Shown here: in pieces, positions 1-6,623 of the stretch
Position numbering within the stretch: position 1 is the first letter of the stretch
Layout: each line of letters opens with the position of its first letter
Assembly: GCA_020847555.1 (NCBI GenBank)
Contig: JADLBT010000459.1
Span: 1-9,784 of the forward strand
DNA length: 9,784 nucleotides
Direction: 5' to 3'
From: Gemmataceae bacterium
Lineage (GTDB): Bacteria; Planctomycetota; Planctomycetia; Gemmatales; Gemmataceae
Translations under genes and position numbers: made by a program
The notes under the pieces: generated by a model
Databases searched by the model: none
What the model was told of the DNA's origin: nothing
The model's input: only the letters and a program-made list of their open reading frames with translations

Positions 1-394
1 GGGCCGCCTGGCTCGGGGTCGGATCCCGAGCCGGGGCTTCCGCACGCTCGGGTTCCGCAAGGAACTTACAGCCGTCCCGGAGAGTACGCCGCCCGGCCTG
101 GTGGTAGCGAACGTCATTGTGATGAGCGTTGCGCATGATCCTCGCCAGCCACGCCCGGAGGATCGCTGTGGTACTGTCGTCGTCAACCCCGCCCCGGAAG
201 GTTTCCAGGTTTTCCCAGGCGTGCAGGAGGGTGGTTTGCAGCAGGTCCGAGGCGCTGCGGTCCGGCCAGCCCGGACCGAGCGTCTTGCCGGCTAACTCGA
301 GCAAGAATGGCCGGACCAGCGCATGAAGCTGGTTCCAGGCGGCTGTGTCGCCCTTCGCCTGGACCATCAGCCGATGCACGCCTTCCCATGTCAT
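1..394 (-). CDS. ECF RNA polymerase sigma factor, N-terminal part (cut by window edge)
   Basis: Reading the minus strand from the ATG at 394-392 gives 131 codons without a stop, running off the window. The protein begins MTWEGVHRLMVQAKGD. Residues about 15-105 match sigma-70 region 2: the helix around DRSASDLLQTTLLHAWENL (46-63), then an aromatic FRGG, then AWLARIMRNAHHNDVRYHQAGRR (81-103), which resembles the usual WL..I..N...D..R....R core-binding and -10-recognition segment. PTPSQAA at the visible end is the typical linker before region 4, which lies outside the window. Such proteins direct RNA polymerase to dedicated promoters, often for envelope or stress responses. The style resembles the ECF families expanded in planctomycetes (knowledge of the family). 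An extended -10 box sits directly before the ATG, so the mRNA may be leaderless. No anti-sigma gene is visible. Region 4 is unseen, so the exact ECF group is not assigned. Confidence 0.85.
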   Translation of the reverse strand, partial: MTWEGVHRLMVQAKGDTAAWNQLHALVRPFLLELAGKTLGPGWPDRSASDLLQTTLLHAWENLETFRGGVDDDSTTAILRAWLARIMRNAHHNDVRYHQAGRRTLRDGCKFLAEPERAEAPARDPTPSQAA

Positions 395-401
395 GGCCCC
401 C

Positions 402-410
402 ACTATACCA
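402..410 (-). promoter_or_regulatory. Extended -10 promoter box immediately upstream of the ECF sigma gene
   Basis: On the minus strand the sequence reads TGGTATAGT, an extended -10 (TGn) followed by TATAGT, five of six matches to TATAAT. The box ends 7 bases before the ATG at 394, so transcription would start at or within one or two bases of the start codon. No good -35 box is visible 16-18 bases upstream. The only purine run, GGGGG, is too close to the ATG to act as a normal Shine-Dalgarno. The position suggests a leaderless transcript. This is inference from motif and distance only. Confidence 0.5.
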
Positions 411-481
411 GACACCAAAAGTGAAAAGGCGCGGAAATCGAGACGGACGAATCGGCGGCGCCCGGCGCTGGTTGAAGCATC

Positions 482-510
482 GAGCGGCGGGCTTACGCCG
501 CGCTGCTCGC
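482..510. repeat. Imperfect inverted repeat in the 395-576 intergenic region
   Basis: The 182-base stretch between the ECF gene and the methyltransferase stop holds no convincing ORF. Its only visible structure is an imperfect inverted repeat, GAGCGGCGGGC-TTAC-GCCGCGCTGCTC, with a GGC/GCC core closing a TTAC loop and flanks that pair only with bulges. It lies about 70 bases beyond the methyltransferase stop on the minus strand, so it could help end that transcript, but there is no T-run. The GGCTTACGCC core resembles short sequences that I associate with planctomycete intergenic repeats. That association is from memory and is not tested here. Confidence 0.35.
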
Positions 511-576
511 CATATCAGGTGGGAAGTGGGCTTTTGAGGTCTCGATCGGTTTGCAAGCGCCGCGGCGAGGGGGTTA

Positions 577-1587
577 CTACTCCCTTGCGCACTCGATCAC
601 GCTCACCTCCGCCCGGGTCGGGACGAGGCGGGTCACGCGGAAACCGCCCGCCCGCAGCAGCGCTCGCCACTGCTCCTCCGTCCGCTCCAGCCCGCCGGTC
701 AGCACCAGCATCGACAGGTCGAGGATCTTCCCGAACGACGGCTCATTGCCGGCCGGGATGACGCATTCCACCACGAGCAGCTTCCCGCCCTCGCCCAGTG
801 CCGCCCGCACGTTCGCGAGGATGCGGAGTGACCGTTCGTCGTCCCAGTCGTGCAGGACGTGTCGCAACAGGTAGGCGTCGGCGCCGGCGGGGACCGCCTC
901 GAAGAAGTTTCCGCCGCGGACCTCGCAACGATCCGTCAGCCCGACCGCGGCGATCCGGTCGCGCGCCCGCTCCGTTCCGCCCGGCAGATCGAACAGGATG
1001 CCGCGCATCTGCGGATATCGTTGAAGCACGGCGCCGAGGAGGCTGCCGTTACCGCCGCCGAGGTCGGCCAGGACGCGGACGCCGCTAAAGTCGTACACCT
1101 CCAGCATCGCCTCGGTCTCGCGCCCGTGGACGCCCACCATCGACTCGTCGAACAACCGCGCCCGCTCGGGATCCTGCGCCAGAAACTCGAACAGCGGCGC
1201 CCCGCACACCCGGTCCAGGACGGGCTGCCCGGTCTGGACACTGTGGAGCAGCTCGCCCCACGCCCGGTACTGCCACGCGCCACGGACGATGGCGAGGGCA
1301 CGCTGCGACCCCGGCACATCGCTGCGGAGGCACTCGGCCAGGGGCGTCAACCGGAACCGGCCGTCGCCGTCCTCGGCGAAGATCCCCTCGCCTGCCAGGG
1401 TGCGCAGCAGTCGGTAGAGCGCGCCGGCGTGCGTCCCGGTCGCGGCGGCCAGGTCCGCGGCGGTGCGCGGGCCGCCCGCCAGCAGGTCGGCGAGGCCGAG
1501 TTTCGCCGCGACGTGGACCGCCTGGGTGAGGGCGGTGCCGGCCAGCAGCCGCCGCATCTGCTCCTGGGGGGTGCTGGCACTGGACAT
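577..1587 (-). CDS. SAM-dependent O-methyltransferase (winged-helix plus Rossmann fold, plant-COMT-like family)
   Basis: This 336-residue protein transfers a methyl group from S-adenosylmethionine, presumably to a hydroxyl of a small molecule; the substrate is not readable. Residues about 10-85 form the winged-helix dimerisation domain of this family (HVAAKLGLADLLAGGPRTAADLA, then ALYRLLRTL). The SAM-binding loop is DLGGGNGSL (175-183), followed by FDLP (199-202) where the second acidic residue binds the cofactor ribose. LRHVLHDWDDE (241-251) carries the candidate catalytic His246, and ERTEEQW (301-307) matches the usual C-terminal motif. Length is typical. The ATG at 1587 is chosen because GAGGTG lies 7 bases upstream; the open frame extends far further, but that part overlaps the preceding gene. 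It is the last gene of a three-gene minus-strand cluster, 11 bases after the phosphatase-like gene, and is probably translationally coupled to it. Similar proteins often act in polyketide or aromatic tailoring, but no synthase is in view. Confidence 0.88.
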   Translation of the reverse strand: MSSASTPQEQMRRLLAGTALTQAVHVAAKLGLADLLAGGPRTAADLAAATGTHAGALYRLLRTLAGEGIFAEDGDGRFRLTPLAECLRSDVPGSQRALAIVRGAWQYRAWGELLHSVQTGQPVLDRVCGAPLFEFLAQDPERARLFDESMVGVHGRETEAMLEVYDFSGVRVLADLGGGNGSLLGAVLQRYPQMRGILFDLPGGTERARDRIAAVGLTDRCEVRGGNFFEAVPAGADAYLLRHVLHDWDDERSLRILANVRAALGEGGKLLVVECVIPAGNEPSFGKILDLSMLVLTGGLERTEEQWRALLRAGGFRVTRLVPTRAEVSVIECARE

Positions 1588-1594
1588 CGGACAA

Positions 1595-1600
1595 CACCTC
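1595..1600 (-). promoter_or_regulatory. Shine-Dalgarno of the methyltransferase, overlapping the upstream stop codon
   Basis: The minus strand reads GAGGTG 7 bases before the methyltransferase ATG. Its first two bases are shared with the TGA stop (1601-1599) of the phosphatase-like gene. This arrangement fixes the start and suggests that ribosomes finishing one gene promote initiation of the next. Confidence 0.65.
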
Positions 1601-2108
1601 AGCCGCGCAGCACGGCAAGATACCGGGCGGCAGGAACAAGCGTCTTGCCCTTGCCCCACAGGGCGTCGTGGATCTGCCGCACGCGCTCGCGGAACCACTC
1701 GAACTCGCGGAGCAGCACCGGCACCGGACGCTCGTCGAAGGATGGGTCGTAGACGAGGTACTCGCCGCGGCGGAACGATTTCGGCTCGCTGAACGGGTCG
1801 GCGAACAGGTACGCCTTGTCGGCGAGGTTGGCGCCGTATTCCTCCAGCACGCGGCGCAGGTAGTCGGGCGCCATCAGAAAGATGCCGTCGGCCTGGTCGC
1901 AGAGCCCCTGGGTCAGCTGGTGCGGGCGGTGGCCGCTGGCGTCGATGCCCCAGGCGCGCAGCATCGCCAGTGCCCGGTCGTTGATCTCGCCTCCTGCCTC
2001 GATGCCGGCGTGCAGGGCGTGCGACCCCGGGAACAGGTGCTCGTACAGGTAACCGGCCAGGACCGACCGGCAGCAGTTGGCGTGGCAAACGAAGAGGGGG
2101 GTCGGCAT
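1599..2108 (-). CDS. Low-molecular-weight protein tyrosine phosphatase-like protein (arsenate-reductase fold)
   Basis: This 169-residue protein starts MPTPLFVCHANCCRSVLAGYL. The C8-x5-R14-S motif after a hydrophobic beta strand is the phosphate-binding loop of low-molecular-weight phosphatases and thioredoxin-type arsenate reductases. The next helix (SVLAGYLYEHL), AGIEAGGEINDRALAMLRAWGID and the GH..(H/Q)LT segment at 59-66 follow the family layout. Two Asp-Pro pairs, D104-P105 and D121-P122, are candidates for the general acid; the second, followed by a helix ending in RVRQIHDAL, fits better. The loop is unusual: CHANCCRSV instead of the common CxGNxCRSP, so Gly and Pro are replaced and an extra Cys is present. 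The ATG at 2108 is chosen because AGGAGG lies 7 bases upstream; an in-frame ATG at 2147 lacks such a site. Second gene of the cluster, 66 bases after the arginase-like gene. Whether it dephosphorylates a protein, a small molecule, or reduces arsenate is not decided; no ars genes are nearby. Confidence 0.8.
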   Translation of the reverse strand: MPTPLFVCHANCCRSVLAGYLYEHLFPGSHALHAGIEAGGEINDRALAMLRAWGIDASGHRPHQLTQGLCDQADGIFLMAPDYLRRVLEEYGANLADKAYLFADPFSEPKSFRRGEYLVYDPSFDERPVPVLLREFEWFRERVRQIHDALWGKGKTLVPAARYLAVLRG

Positions 2109-2115
2109 CGAGAGT

Positions 2116-2121
2116 CCTCCT
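2116..2121 (-). promoter_or_regulatory. Consensus Shine-Dalgarno deciding the phosphatase-like start
   Basis: The minus strand carries a perfect AGGAGG, 7 bases before the ATG at 2108. It places the start at MPTPLFVC and not at the in-frame Met 13 codons upstream. Confidence 0.75.
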
Positions 2122-2174
2122 GGAACCGGGCGGGGCGCCGGCCGCAATCGGCGCGCCTGTCACCCGGTCGTCCG

Positions 2175-3005
2175 TCACGAACGGTCCTCGTACCGTTTTA
2201 GCAACACGTACTCGAGCAGCCATATCAGCGTGGCCAGGCAGTGGTCGTTCTGGTCCCGGGCCGGGTCGAACTCCGAGACCGCCAGCCCGACGACCCGGTC
2301 CGACCAGACCGCTTCGAGTAGCGGAAGGAGCGCCTGCGGGCTCAGGCCAAACGGCACCGACTGGGCAGTTGCCGGGAAGTAGGCGCGGTCGAACACGTCG
2401 CAATCGAGATCCAGGAACACCCGCCGCGCCTTTCGCCCGGCCTGCCGGAGCAGCGCAACCGCCGGTCCGGGGTCGATCGCCAGGCTCGACGCCGGGAACG
2501 CAGCACGGTAATACTGCCTGACGTACTCCGGCCGCAAGACCAGCTCGCGGTGGCCGAGGTTGATGATACCGGGGAGCGGCCCGGCGCAGTGCAGCAGGAA
2601 GTTGCCGTGCGACAGTTCCTCCGTGCAGTCGGTCAGATTGTACACGTCCAGGTGGGCGTCGAACTGGACGACGAGCGTGCTGTCCGGGTCGCCCGCCAGG
2701 TGGTCATAAACGGGTAGAGCGCCGAGGTGATTGCCGGCGACCCAGAACAGGAAGTCGCCGCGGTCCCACGCCCGGCGCACGGCCTGGCGCCCCCGCCGCC
2801 GCCAGTCGCGATAGTCGTCGAGCGTCTCGAACGACACCTCGCGCATCCGGACCTGTCCCTGGTAGGCACGAGCCCGGGTCGGCACGCGCTCGCGCCGGTT
2901 GTCCGCCAGCAGCTCGCGGAAGGCGTCGGCGAGTAACTCCGCCCCGGCGCCGGCCCCGCGGCTGCCGAACAGATCGAAGGGGAAGAAAACGGCGCTGGTG
3001 CTCAC
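2175..3005 (-). CDS. Arginase/agmatinase/formiminoglutamase-family (ureohydrolase) protein
   Basis: This 276-residue protein has the binuclear-manganese ureohydrolase signature. With the GTG start as residue 1, it shows AGNHLG (90-95, His93 for the usual GGDHS), FDAHLD (115-120, the DAHxD ligands), LSHGNF (131-136), DLDCDVFD (199-206, the DxDxxD ligands with Arg where Pro is usual) and SEFDP (244-248, for the ExNP region). Family members hydrolyse a guanidino or related C-N bond, giving urea or formamide; which substrate is used here is not readable, and divergence from classic arginase is clear. The GTG at 3005 is preferred because the family fold begins at FFPFDLFG and the upstream frame runs into a heptamer repeat array. 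An in-frame ATG at 3062 (295 residues) is the alternative, without a good ribosome site. It is the first gene of the three-gene cluster and is divergent from the carbonic-anhydrase-like gene. Confidence 0.82.
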   Translation of the reverse strand: MSTSAVFFPFDLFGSRGAGAGAELLADAFRELLADNRRERVPTRARAYQGQVRMREVSFETLDDYRDWRRRGRQAVRRAWDRGDFLFWVAGNHLGALPVYDHLAGDPDSTLVVQFDAHLDVYNLTDCTEELSHGNFLLHCAGPLPGIINLGHRELVLRPEYVRQYYRAAFPASSLAIDPGPAVALLRQAGRKARRVFLDLDCDVFDRAYFPATAQSVPFGLSPQALLPLLEAVWSDRVVGLAVSEFDPARDQNDHCLATLIWLLEYVLLKRYEDRS

Positions 3006-3062
3006 AGGCTCTGGTTTGGTGGAGTGATCGGCCGCCCTCGGTAGGAGCCAGGGAGAATTCAT

Positions 3063-3118
3063 GTACCGAGTACTGAGTACCGAGTACCGAGTACCGAGCA
3101 CTGTTTACTGGTCACTCA
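3063..3118. repeat. Heptanucleotide tandem repeat, 8 units, consensus GTACYGA
   Basis: Five units of GTACCGA/GTACTGA lie head to tail from 3063 to 3097 (the second has T for C), followed by three decaying units GCACTGT, TTACTGG and TCACTCA. Each intact unit contains the palindrome GTAC. The array occupies the divergent promoter space between the arginase-like gene and the carbonic-anhydrase-like gene. The unit length is not a multiple of three, which argues against coding. Similar heptamer short tandem repeats are known from intergenic regions of filamentous cyanobacteria; any relation here is only by analogy. Confidence 0.85.
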
Positions 3119-3239
3119 GCTTTCCCGTACTCTCTTCCCGGACTGGAGTGCGTGGGGAAGGCCGGTTGTCCGACCCAGGTGCAGCGGCGAGGAGGGAAAG
3201 CTGCGCGTGCAGGGTGTTTTATTGTCGCCGGGCGTGCTG

Positions 3240-3245
3240 TACAAT
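3240..3245 (+). promoter_or_regulatory. Candidate -10 box for the carbonic-anhydrase-like gene
   Basis: TACAAT matches TATAAT at five of six positions in an otherwise GC-rich stretch and lies about 50 bases before the ATG at 3294. The region 17 bases upstream is T-rich (GTGTTTTATTGTC) but has no clear TTGACA. It would give a leader of roughly 40 bases. It lies inside the open frame upstream of 3294, supporting the shorter start of that gene. Confidence 0.4.
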
Positions 3246-3293
3246 GCCGGGGGCGGTGCGGGCCGGGCCGGGTGTCCGGAGCAGGTGCGGCTC

Positions 3294-3797
3294 ATGCAGG
3301 CCATCAACAACTACTACGTCGCCGCCAACGCCGTCGTCCGCGGGGATGTTGTTTGTCGAGCGGGTGTCAACGTCTGGTTCGCCACGGTGATCCGGGCCGA
3401 CCTCGCTCGCGTCACCCTCGGCCCGCGTGTCAACCTGCAGGATGGTTGCGTCGTCCACACCGACACCGATTGCCCGCAGGACATCGAGGAAGGGGTAGTG
3501 GTCGGCCACGCAGCCGTGCTGCACGGTCGCACCATCGGCCGGGATTCGCTGGTCGGCATCGGGGCTCGCCTCCTGGCCGGCTCCGAGGTCGGGCCGGAGT
3601 GCATTATCGCCGCCGGCGCCATCGTCACCGAAGGACGCCGCATCCCGCCGCGGTCGGTGGTCATGGGCATCCCCGGACGCATCGTCCGGCCGGTGACGGA
3701 CGAGGAGGTCGAGCGAACTCGCACCATCTGCGCGCACTACCTGGAGATGGCCCAGCGCTACACCCGCGGGGCCTACCCGCCCCCGTGGCTCCGCTAA
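3294..3797 (+). CDS. Gamma-carbonic-anhydrase-like hexapeptide-repeat protein
   Basis: The 167-residue product has the left-handed beta-helix repeat pattern ([LIV]-G-x4 turns) through residues about 10-130 and a C-terminal helix (VTDEEVERTRTICAHYLEMAQRY) that packs against the helix in this family. Residues matching the gamma class zinc site are present: the VIRAD segment (32-36), Q49-D50, and His55, His72 and His77 in VVHTD, VGHAAVLHG. Such trimeric proteins (YrdA/PaaY/CaiE type) may hydrate CO2 or bind a metal without proven activity; the acidic loop needed for fast catalysis in Cam is not evident, so activity is open. The ATG at 3294 is chosen because AGGTG sits 7 bases upstream and the fold starts shortly after; the open frame reaches back to 3207 through the candidate promoter. 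It is divergent from the arginase-like cluster and 58 bases upstream of the M24-like gene. That gap shows nothing beyond the next ribosome site. Confidence 0.85.
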   Translation: MQAINNYYVAANAVVRGDVVCRAGVNVWFATVIRADLARVTLGPRVNLQDGCVVHTDTDCPQDIEEGVVVGHAAVLHGRTIGRDSLVGIGARLLAGSEVGPECIIAAGAIVTEGRRIPPRSVVMGIPGRIVRPVTDEEVERTRTICAHYLEMAQRYTRGAYPPPWLR

Positions 3798-3855
3798 ACC
3801 CCGCCCCCCGACCACGCCCCGGACCTTCGAGCATTCCGAGTCACAAGGCCAGCGA

Positions 3856-5022
3856 ATGAGCAGCGCAACCGTCATCCGCGAATCCTCCCCCGCCCAGCCC
3901 GCCCCGCAGGTTAATCTGACCATGCCGTCCGATCGGCGTGCGGACATCGACGCCAAGCACGCCGCGGTGGTCGCCCTGCTCGAGACGGTCAAGTGCGAGG
4001 GGCTGCTCGTCCTGGCCCCGGACAACTTCTCGTGGCTGACCGCCGGCGCCGTCGCGCGCGGCATCCTCGACGATACCCAGTTCCCGGCCCTGTACTTCAG
4101 CCCCGACGGCCGGTGGCTTCTGTCCAGCAACGTTGATACGCAGCGCCTGTTCGACGAGGAGATCGACGGCCTCGGGTTCCAGCTCAAGGAGTGGCCGTGG
4201 CACTGGGGTCGGGCGCAACTGGTGGCGGACCTGTGCCAGGGGCGCTCGGTCGCGGTCGATCGGCCGATCAACGGCTGCCAGCAGGTCGGGGATCGGCTGC
4301 GGCAGCTGCGTCGGAAGCTGACGGCCTACGAGCAGGCGTGCTACCGGGCGCTGGGGCAGATCCTCAGCCACGCCCTGGAGGCGTGCTGCCGCACCCTGCA
4401 GCCGGGGGAAACCGAGCGCGAGGTGGCCGGCCAGATCAGCCACCGCCTGCTGCACCGCGGGGCCGCCCCGCTGTGCATCCAGGCGGCCGCGGACGAGCGC
4501 GGAGAGCAGTACCGGCAGAGTGGGTTCACGTCGGCGACGGTCCAGTCGTACTGCACGCTCCGCGTGGTGGCGCGGAAGTACGGCCTGTGCGCCGCCGCCA
4601 GCCGGACCGTCTGTTTCGGCCAGCCGGAGGCCGCCCTGCGCAGGGACCACGACACCGTCTGCAAGGTGACGGCTACCTACGTCGCCAGCAGCTGGCCGGA
4701 CGCGGTGCCCAAGCAGATCCTCGCGACCGGGCGGCGCATCTACCAGCTGAGCGGGGCCGAACACGAGTGGCTCCTCGCGCCGCAGGGGCACGTGACCGGC
4801 CGCGCGCCGGTCGAGTTGGCGCTGCTGCCCCAGACGGAGGAGTTGCTCCAGTCCGGGTGGGCGGTCACCTGGCAGGGCAGCTGCGGGTCGGCCCTCAGTT
4901 GCGACACCTTCCTGGTCAGTGAGGACGGCCCGCGCGCCGTGACCGCCCCCGAGAACTGGCCGCTGAAGCGCATCCGCGTCCAGGGCGCCGAGTTCGTCCG
5001 CCCCGACCTGCTGGTGCGCTAA
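3856..5022 (+). CDS. M24-family (creatinase/aminopeptidase P fold) protein lacking most metal ligands
   Basis: The 388-residue protein has two parts: a creatinase-N-like domain (about 27-150, with GLLVLAPDNFSWLTAG and SSNVDTQRLFDEEIDGL) and a pita-bread domain (about 155-365, starting LTAYEQACYRALGQILSHALEACCRTLQPGETEREV). True M24 peptidases bind two metals through Asp, Asp, His, Glu, Glu. By my alignment by eye these positions are Arg236, Ala247, His312, Gln340 and Cys349, so only the His survives. It is therefore unlikely to be a metallopeptidase and may be a binding or scaffold protein, or have other chemistry. The frame is intact, so this is not simple decay. Start: ATG with AAGG 7 bases upstream; ATG at 3922 is a possible alternative since the first 22 residues look disordered. 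It follows the carbonic-anhydrase-like gene on the same strand and is followed by a hairpin. Confidence 0.78.
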   Translation: MSSATVIRESSPAQPAPQVNLTMPSDRRADIDAKHAAVVALLETVKCEGLLVLAPDNFSWLTAGAVARGILDDTQFPALYFSPDGRWLLSSNVDTQRLFDEEIDGLGFQLKEWPWHWGRAQLVADLCQGRSVAVDRPINGCQQVGDRLRQLRRKLTAYEQACYRALGQILSHALEACCRTLQPGETEREVAGQISHRLLHRGAAPLCIQAAADERGEQYRQSGFTSATVQSYCTLRVVARKYGLCAAASRTVCFGQPEAALRRDHDTVCKVTATYVASSWPDAVPKQILATGRRIYQLSGAEHEWLLAPQGHVTGRAPVELALLPQTEELLQSGWAVTWQGSCGSALSCDTFLVSEDGPRAVTAPENWPLKRIRVQGAEFVRPDLLVR

Positions 5023-5055
5023 CGTCCGCGTAGCAGAGGGTGGTCCTTGCGGGGC

Positions 5056-5081
5056 GCGGGAACCTGAGCTATGGTTCCCGC
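5056..5081 (+). terminator. Perfect 9-bp hairpin downstream of the M24-like gene
   Basis: GCGGGAACC and GGTTCCCGC pair perfectly around an 8-base loop, starting 34 bases after the TAA of the M24-like gene. No T-run follows, so it is not a classic intrinsic terminator; it could stop transcription with Rho or protect the 3' end. Apart from this hairpin and the histidine kinase ribosome site at 5314-5320 (GGAAAGG), I see nothing certain in the 303-base gap 5023-5325. Confidence 0.55.
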
Positions 5082-5325
5082 AGAGTCCCTACCCGGCGGG
5101 CCGTGGCCTCCCCTTCAGCCCGTGCCCGGCCCCGGAAGCGACGGACTCCGCAGAGAAGAGGCAACTGCGCATTCGTCCCCCGGCCTCCTCCCGTCCGCGC
5201 CCCGGAACGCGCCCGCGGAAGGTAACGGCCTCGTCCCTTGTAACTCGCGCAACCGCCTTTCTGCGCCACGGTGCGCGCCCGGGCCGCCGGCCCTGGCGCG
5301 CCGCCCCCAACCTGGAAAGGCGGTC

Positions 5326-6573
5326 ATGACCGAGTGTAGCGAGGGGTCCGACGGCCAGCCCCGCGAGGCGAACATCCCCGTCCTGCCGGTGGATGAGCTG
5401 CGCGCGGGCGCCCCGTGGTCCCGGGTCATTCTGGAACACCTCTCCCAGGCCGTCTTCCTCAAGGATCGCAACCTGTGCCTGGTCGAGGTCAACCCCGGGT
5501 TCTGTGCCGCCGCCGGGCGAGGGCGCGAGGAATTGCTCGGCCGCGATGACTCTGGCCTCTACCCGTGCGATTTCGCAGATCGCTACCGTGCCGAGGAGCG
5601 CCGCATCCTGGCCGACGGGGAAGGGCGGGAAGGGTTTGAGGAGCGGATCCTGGCGGGACAGGCGCGGACCGTGCAGATTGTCCGCTCGCCGGTCCCCGGT
5701 CCGGACGGTCGGGTCGCGGGCGTCCTGGGGATCTTCTGGGACGTCACCGACCGGCGCCGGCAGGAGGAGCGGGCGCGGCAGGCGCAGAAAATGGAAACGG
5801 TCGGCCAGCTGGCCGGGGGCATCGCCCACGACTTCAACAACCTGCTGACCGGCGTGCTGAACAACCTGGCCCTTGTTCGGACCGGGCTGGCCGACGCCGT
5901 CGGACTGCCGCGCGTCCTCGAACACCTCGACAACGCCGAAGAGATCAGCCGACGGGCGGCGGATCTGACCCGACAACTGCTCGGCTTCGCCCGGCGGATG
6001 GAGGGCCAGCCCGAACTGCTCGACCTGAATTGCACGGTGCGCGAGGCGGTGCGGCTGGTGCGGCCCAGCCTTGGGGGCCAGATCGCGGTTGACGTGGCGC
6101 TGGCCCCGCGCCTGTGGCCGGTGCGGGCGGACGCCAGCCAGCTGACCCGGGCGCTGCTGAACCTGTGCCTGAACGCGCGCGACGCCATGCCGCACGGCGG
6201 GGTGTTGGCGGTCGAGACGGGGAATGTCACCCTGACCGAGCAGGCGGCCGGCGAACACCTCGACGGCCAGCCGGGCGACTTCGCGGTGGTCCGGGTGACG
6301 GACACCGGCGAGGGGATTGCCGCCGACCTGCTGCCCCGACTCTTCGAGCCGTTCTTCACGACCCGGGACTTCGGCCGGGGAGTGGGGCTGGCGCTGGTGT
6401 TCGGGATCGTCAAGGAACACCAGGGGTGGGTCCACTGCGCCAGCGAGATGGGCAGGGGAAGCCGGTTCGAGGTTTACCTGCCGCGCTGCCCGGAGGACGT
6501 GGCGGCGGCGGGTGGCGGGGTGGCCGTGGCGCGGGACGCGGGCGAAACGATTCGGGCCAGCGGGGCGTTGTAG
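5326..6573 (+). CDS. PAS-domain sensor histidine kinase (cytosolic, NtrB-like)
   Basis: The 415-residue protein has no transmembrane segment, so it probably senses a cytosolic signal. A PAS domain spans about 30-145 (ILEHLSQAVFLKDRNLCLVEVNPGF, ending GVLGIFWDVTDRR). The dimerisation helix with the H-box AGGIAHDFNNLLTG follows; His168 is the phosphorylation site. The ATPase domain shows the N-box LLNLCLNARDAM (278-288), G1 DTGEG (326-330), F-box LFEPFFTTRDFG and a G2 box GRGVGLALVFG (350-360), in which Ala replaces the second Gly of the common GLGLA. The AHDFNN type of H-box is typical of kinases partnered with NtrC-like regulators, and one such regulator lies at 7813-9303 on the other strand. 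Start: ATG with GGAAAGG 5 bases upstream. The open frame reaches back to 5071, inside a hairpin, with low-complexity residues, and is not used. The receiver domain often fused to such kinases is absent. Confidence 0.9.
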   Translation: MTECSEGSDGQPREANIPVLPVDELRAGAPWSRVILEHLSQAVFLKDRNLCLVEVNPGFCAAAGRGREELLGRDDSGLYPCDFADRYRAEERRILADGEGREGFEERILAGQARTVQIVRSPVPGPDGRVAGVLGIFWDVTDRRRQEERARQAQKMETVGQLAGGIAHDFNNLLTGVLNNLALVRTGLADAVGLPRVLEHLDNAEEISRRAADLTRQLLGFARRMEGQPELLDLNCTVREAVRLVRPSLGGQIAVDVALAPRLWPVRADASQLTRALLNLCLNARDAMPHGGVLAVETGNVTLTEQAAGEHLDGQPGDFAVVRVTDTGEGIAADLLPRLFEPFFTTRDFGRGVGLALVFGIVKEHQGWVHCASEMGRGSRFEVYLPRCPEDVAAAGGGVAVARDAGETIRASGAL

Positions 6574-6623
6574 CTGGGTTGCCACCGCCTTTCGTGGGGA
6601 CCGGGAAATGCGCCGGCTCGCCC

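Noticed and set aside
1668..2201. A 177-residue plus-strand frame opposite the phosphatase-like gene.
   Set aside because: It is antisense to a gene with a catalytic motif and perfect ribosome site, and shows no domain of its own.
577..2403. A 608-residue minus-strand frame joining the methyltransferase with a long N-terminal extension.
   Set aside because: The extension overlaps the phosphatase-like and arginase-like genes in another frame, is Arg/Pro/Gly-rich without domains, and a good ribosome site lies at the internal ATG at 1587.
3063..3118. Repeat array as a CRISPR.
   Set aside because: Units are 7 bases and directly adjacent with no spacers, and no cas gene is present.
5071..5325. 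N-terminal extension of the histidine kinase back to an ATG at 5071.
   Set aside because: That ATG lies inside a hairpin, the added 85 residues are Pro/Arg-rich, and the ATG at 5326 has a proper ribosome site just before the PAS region.
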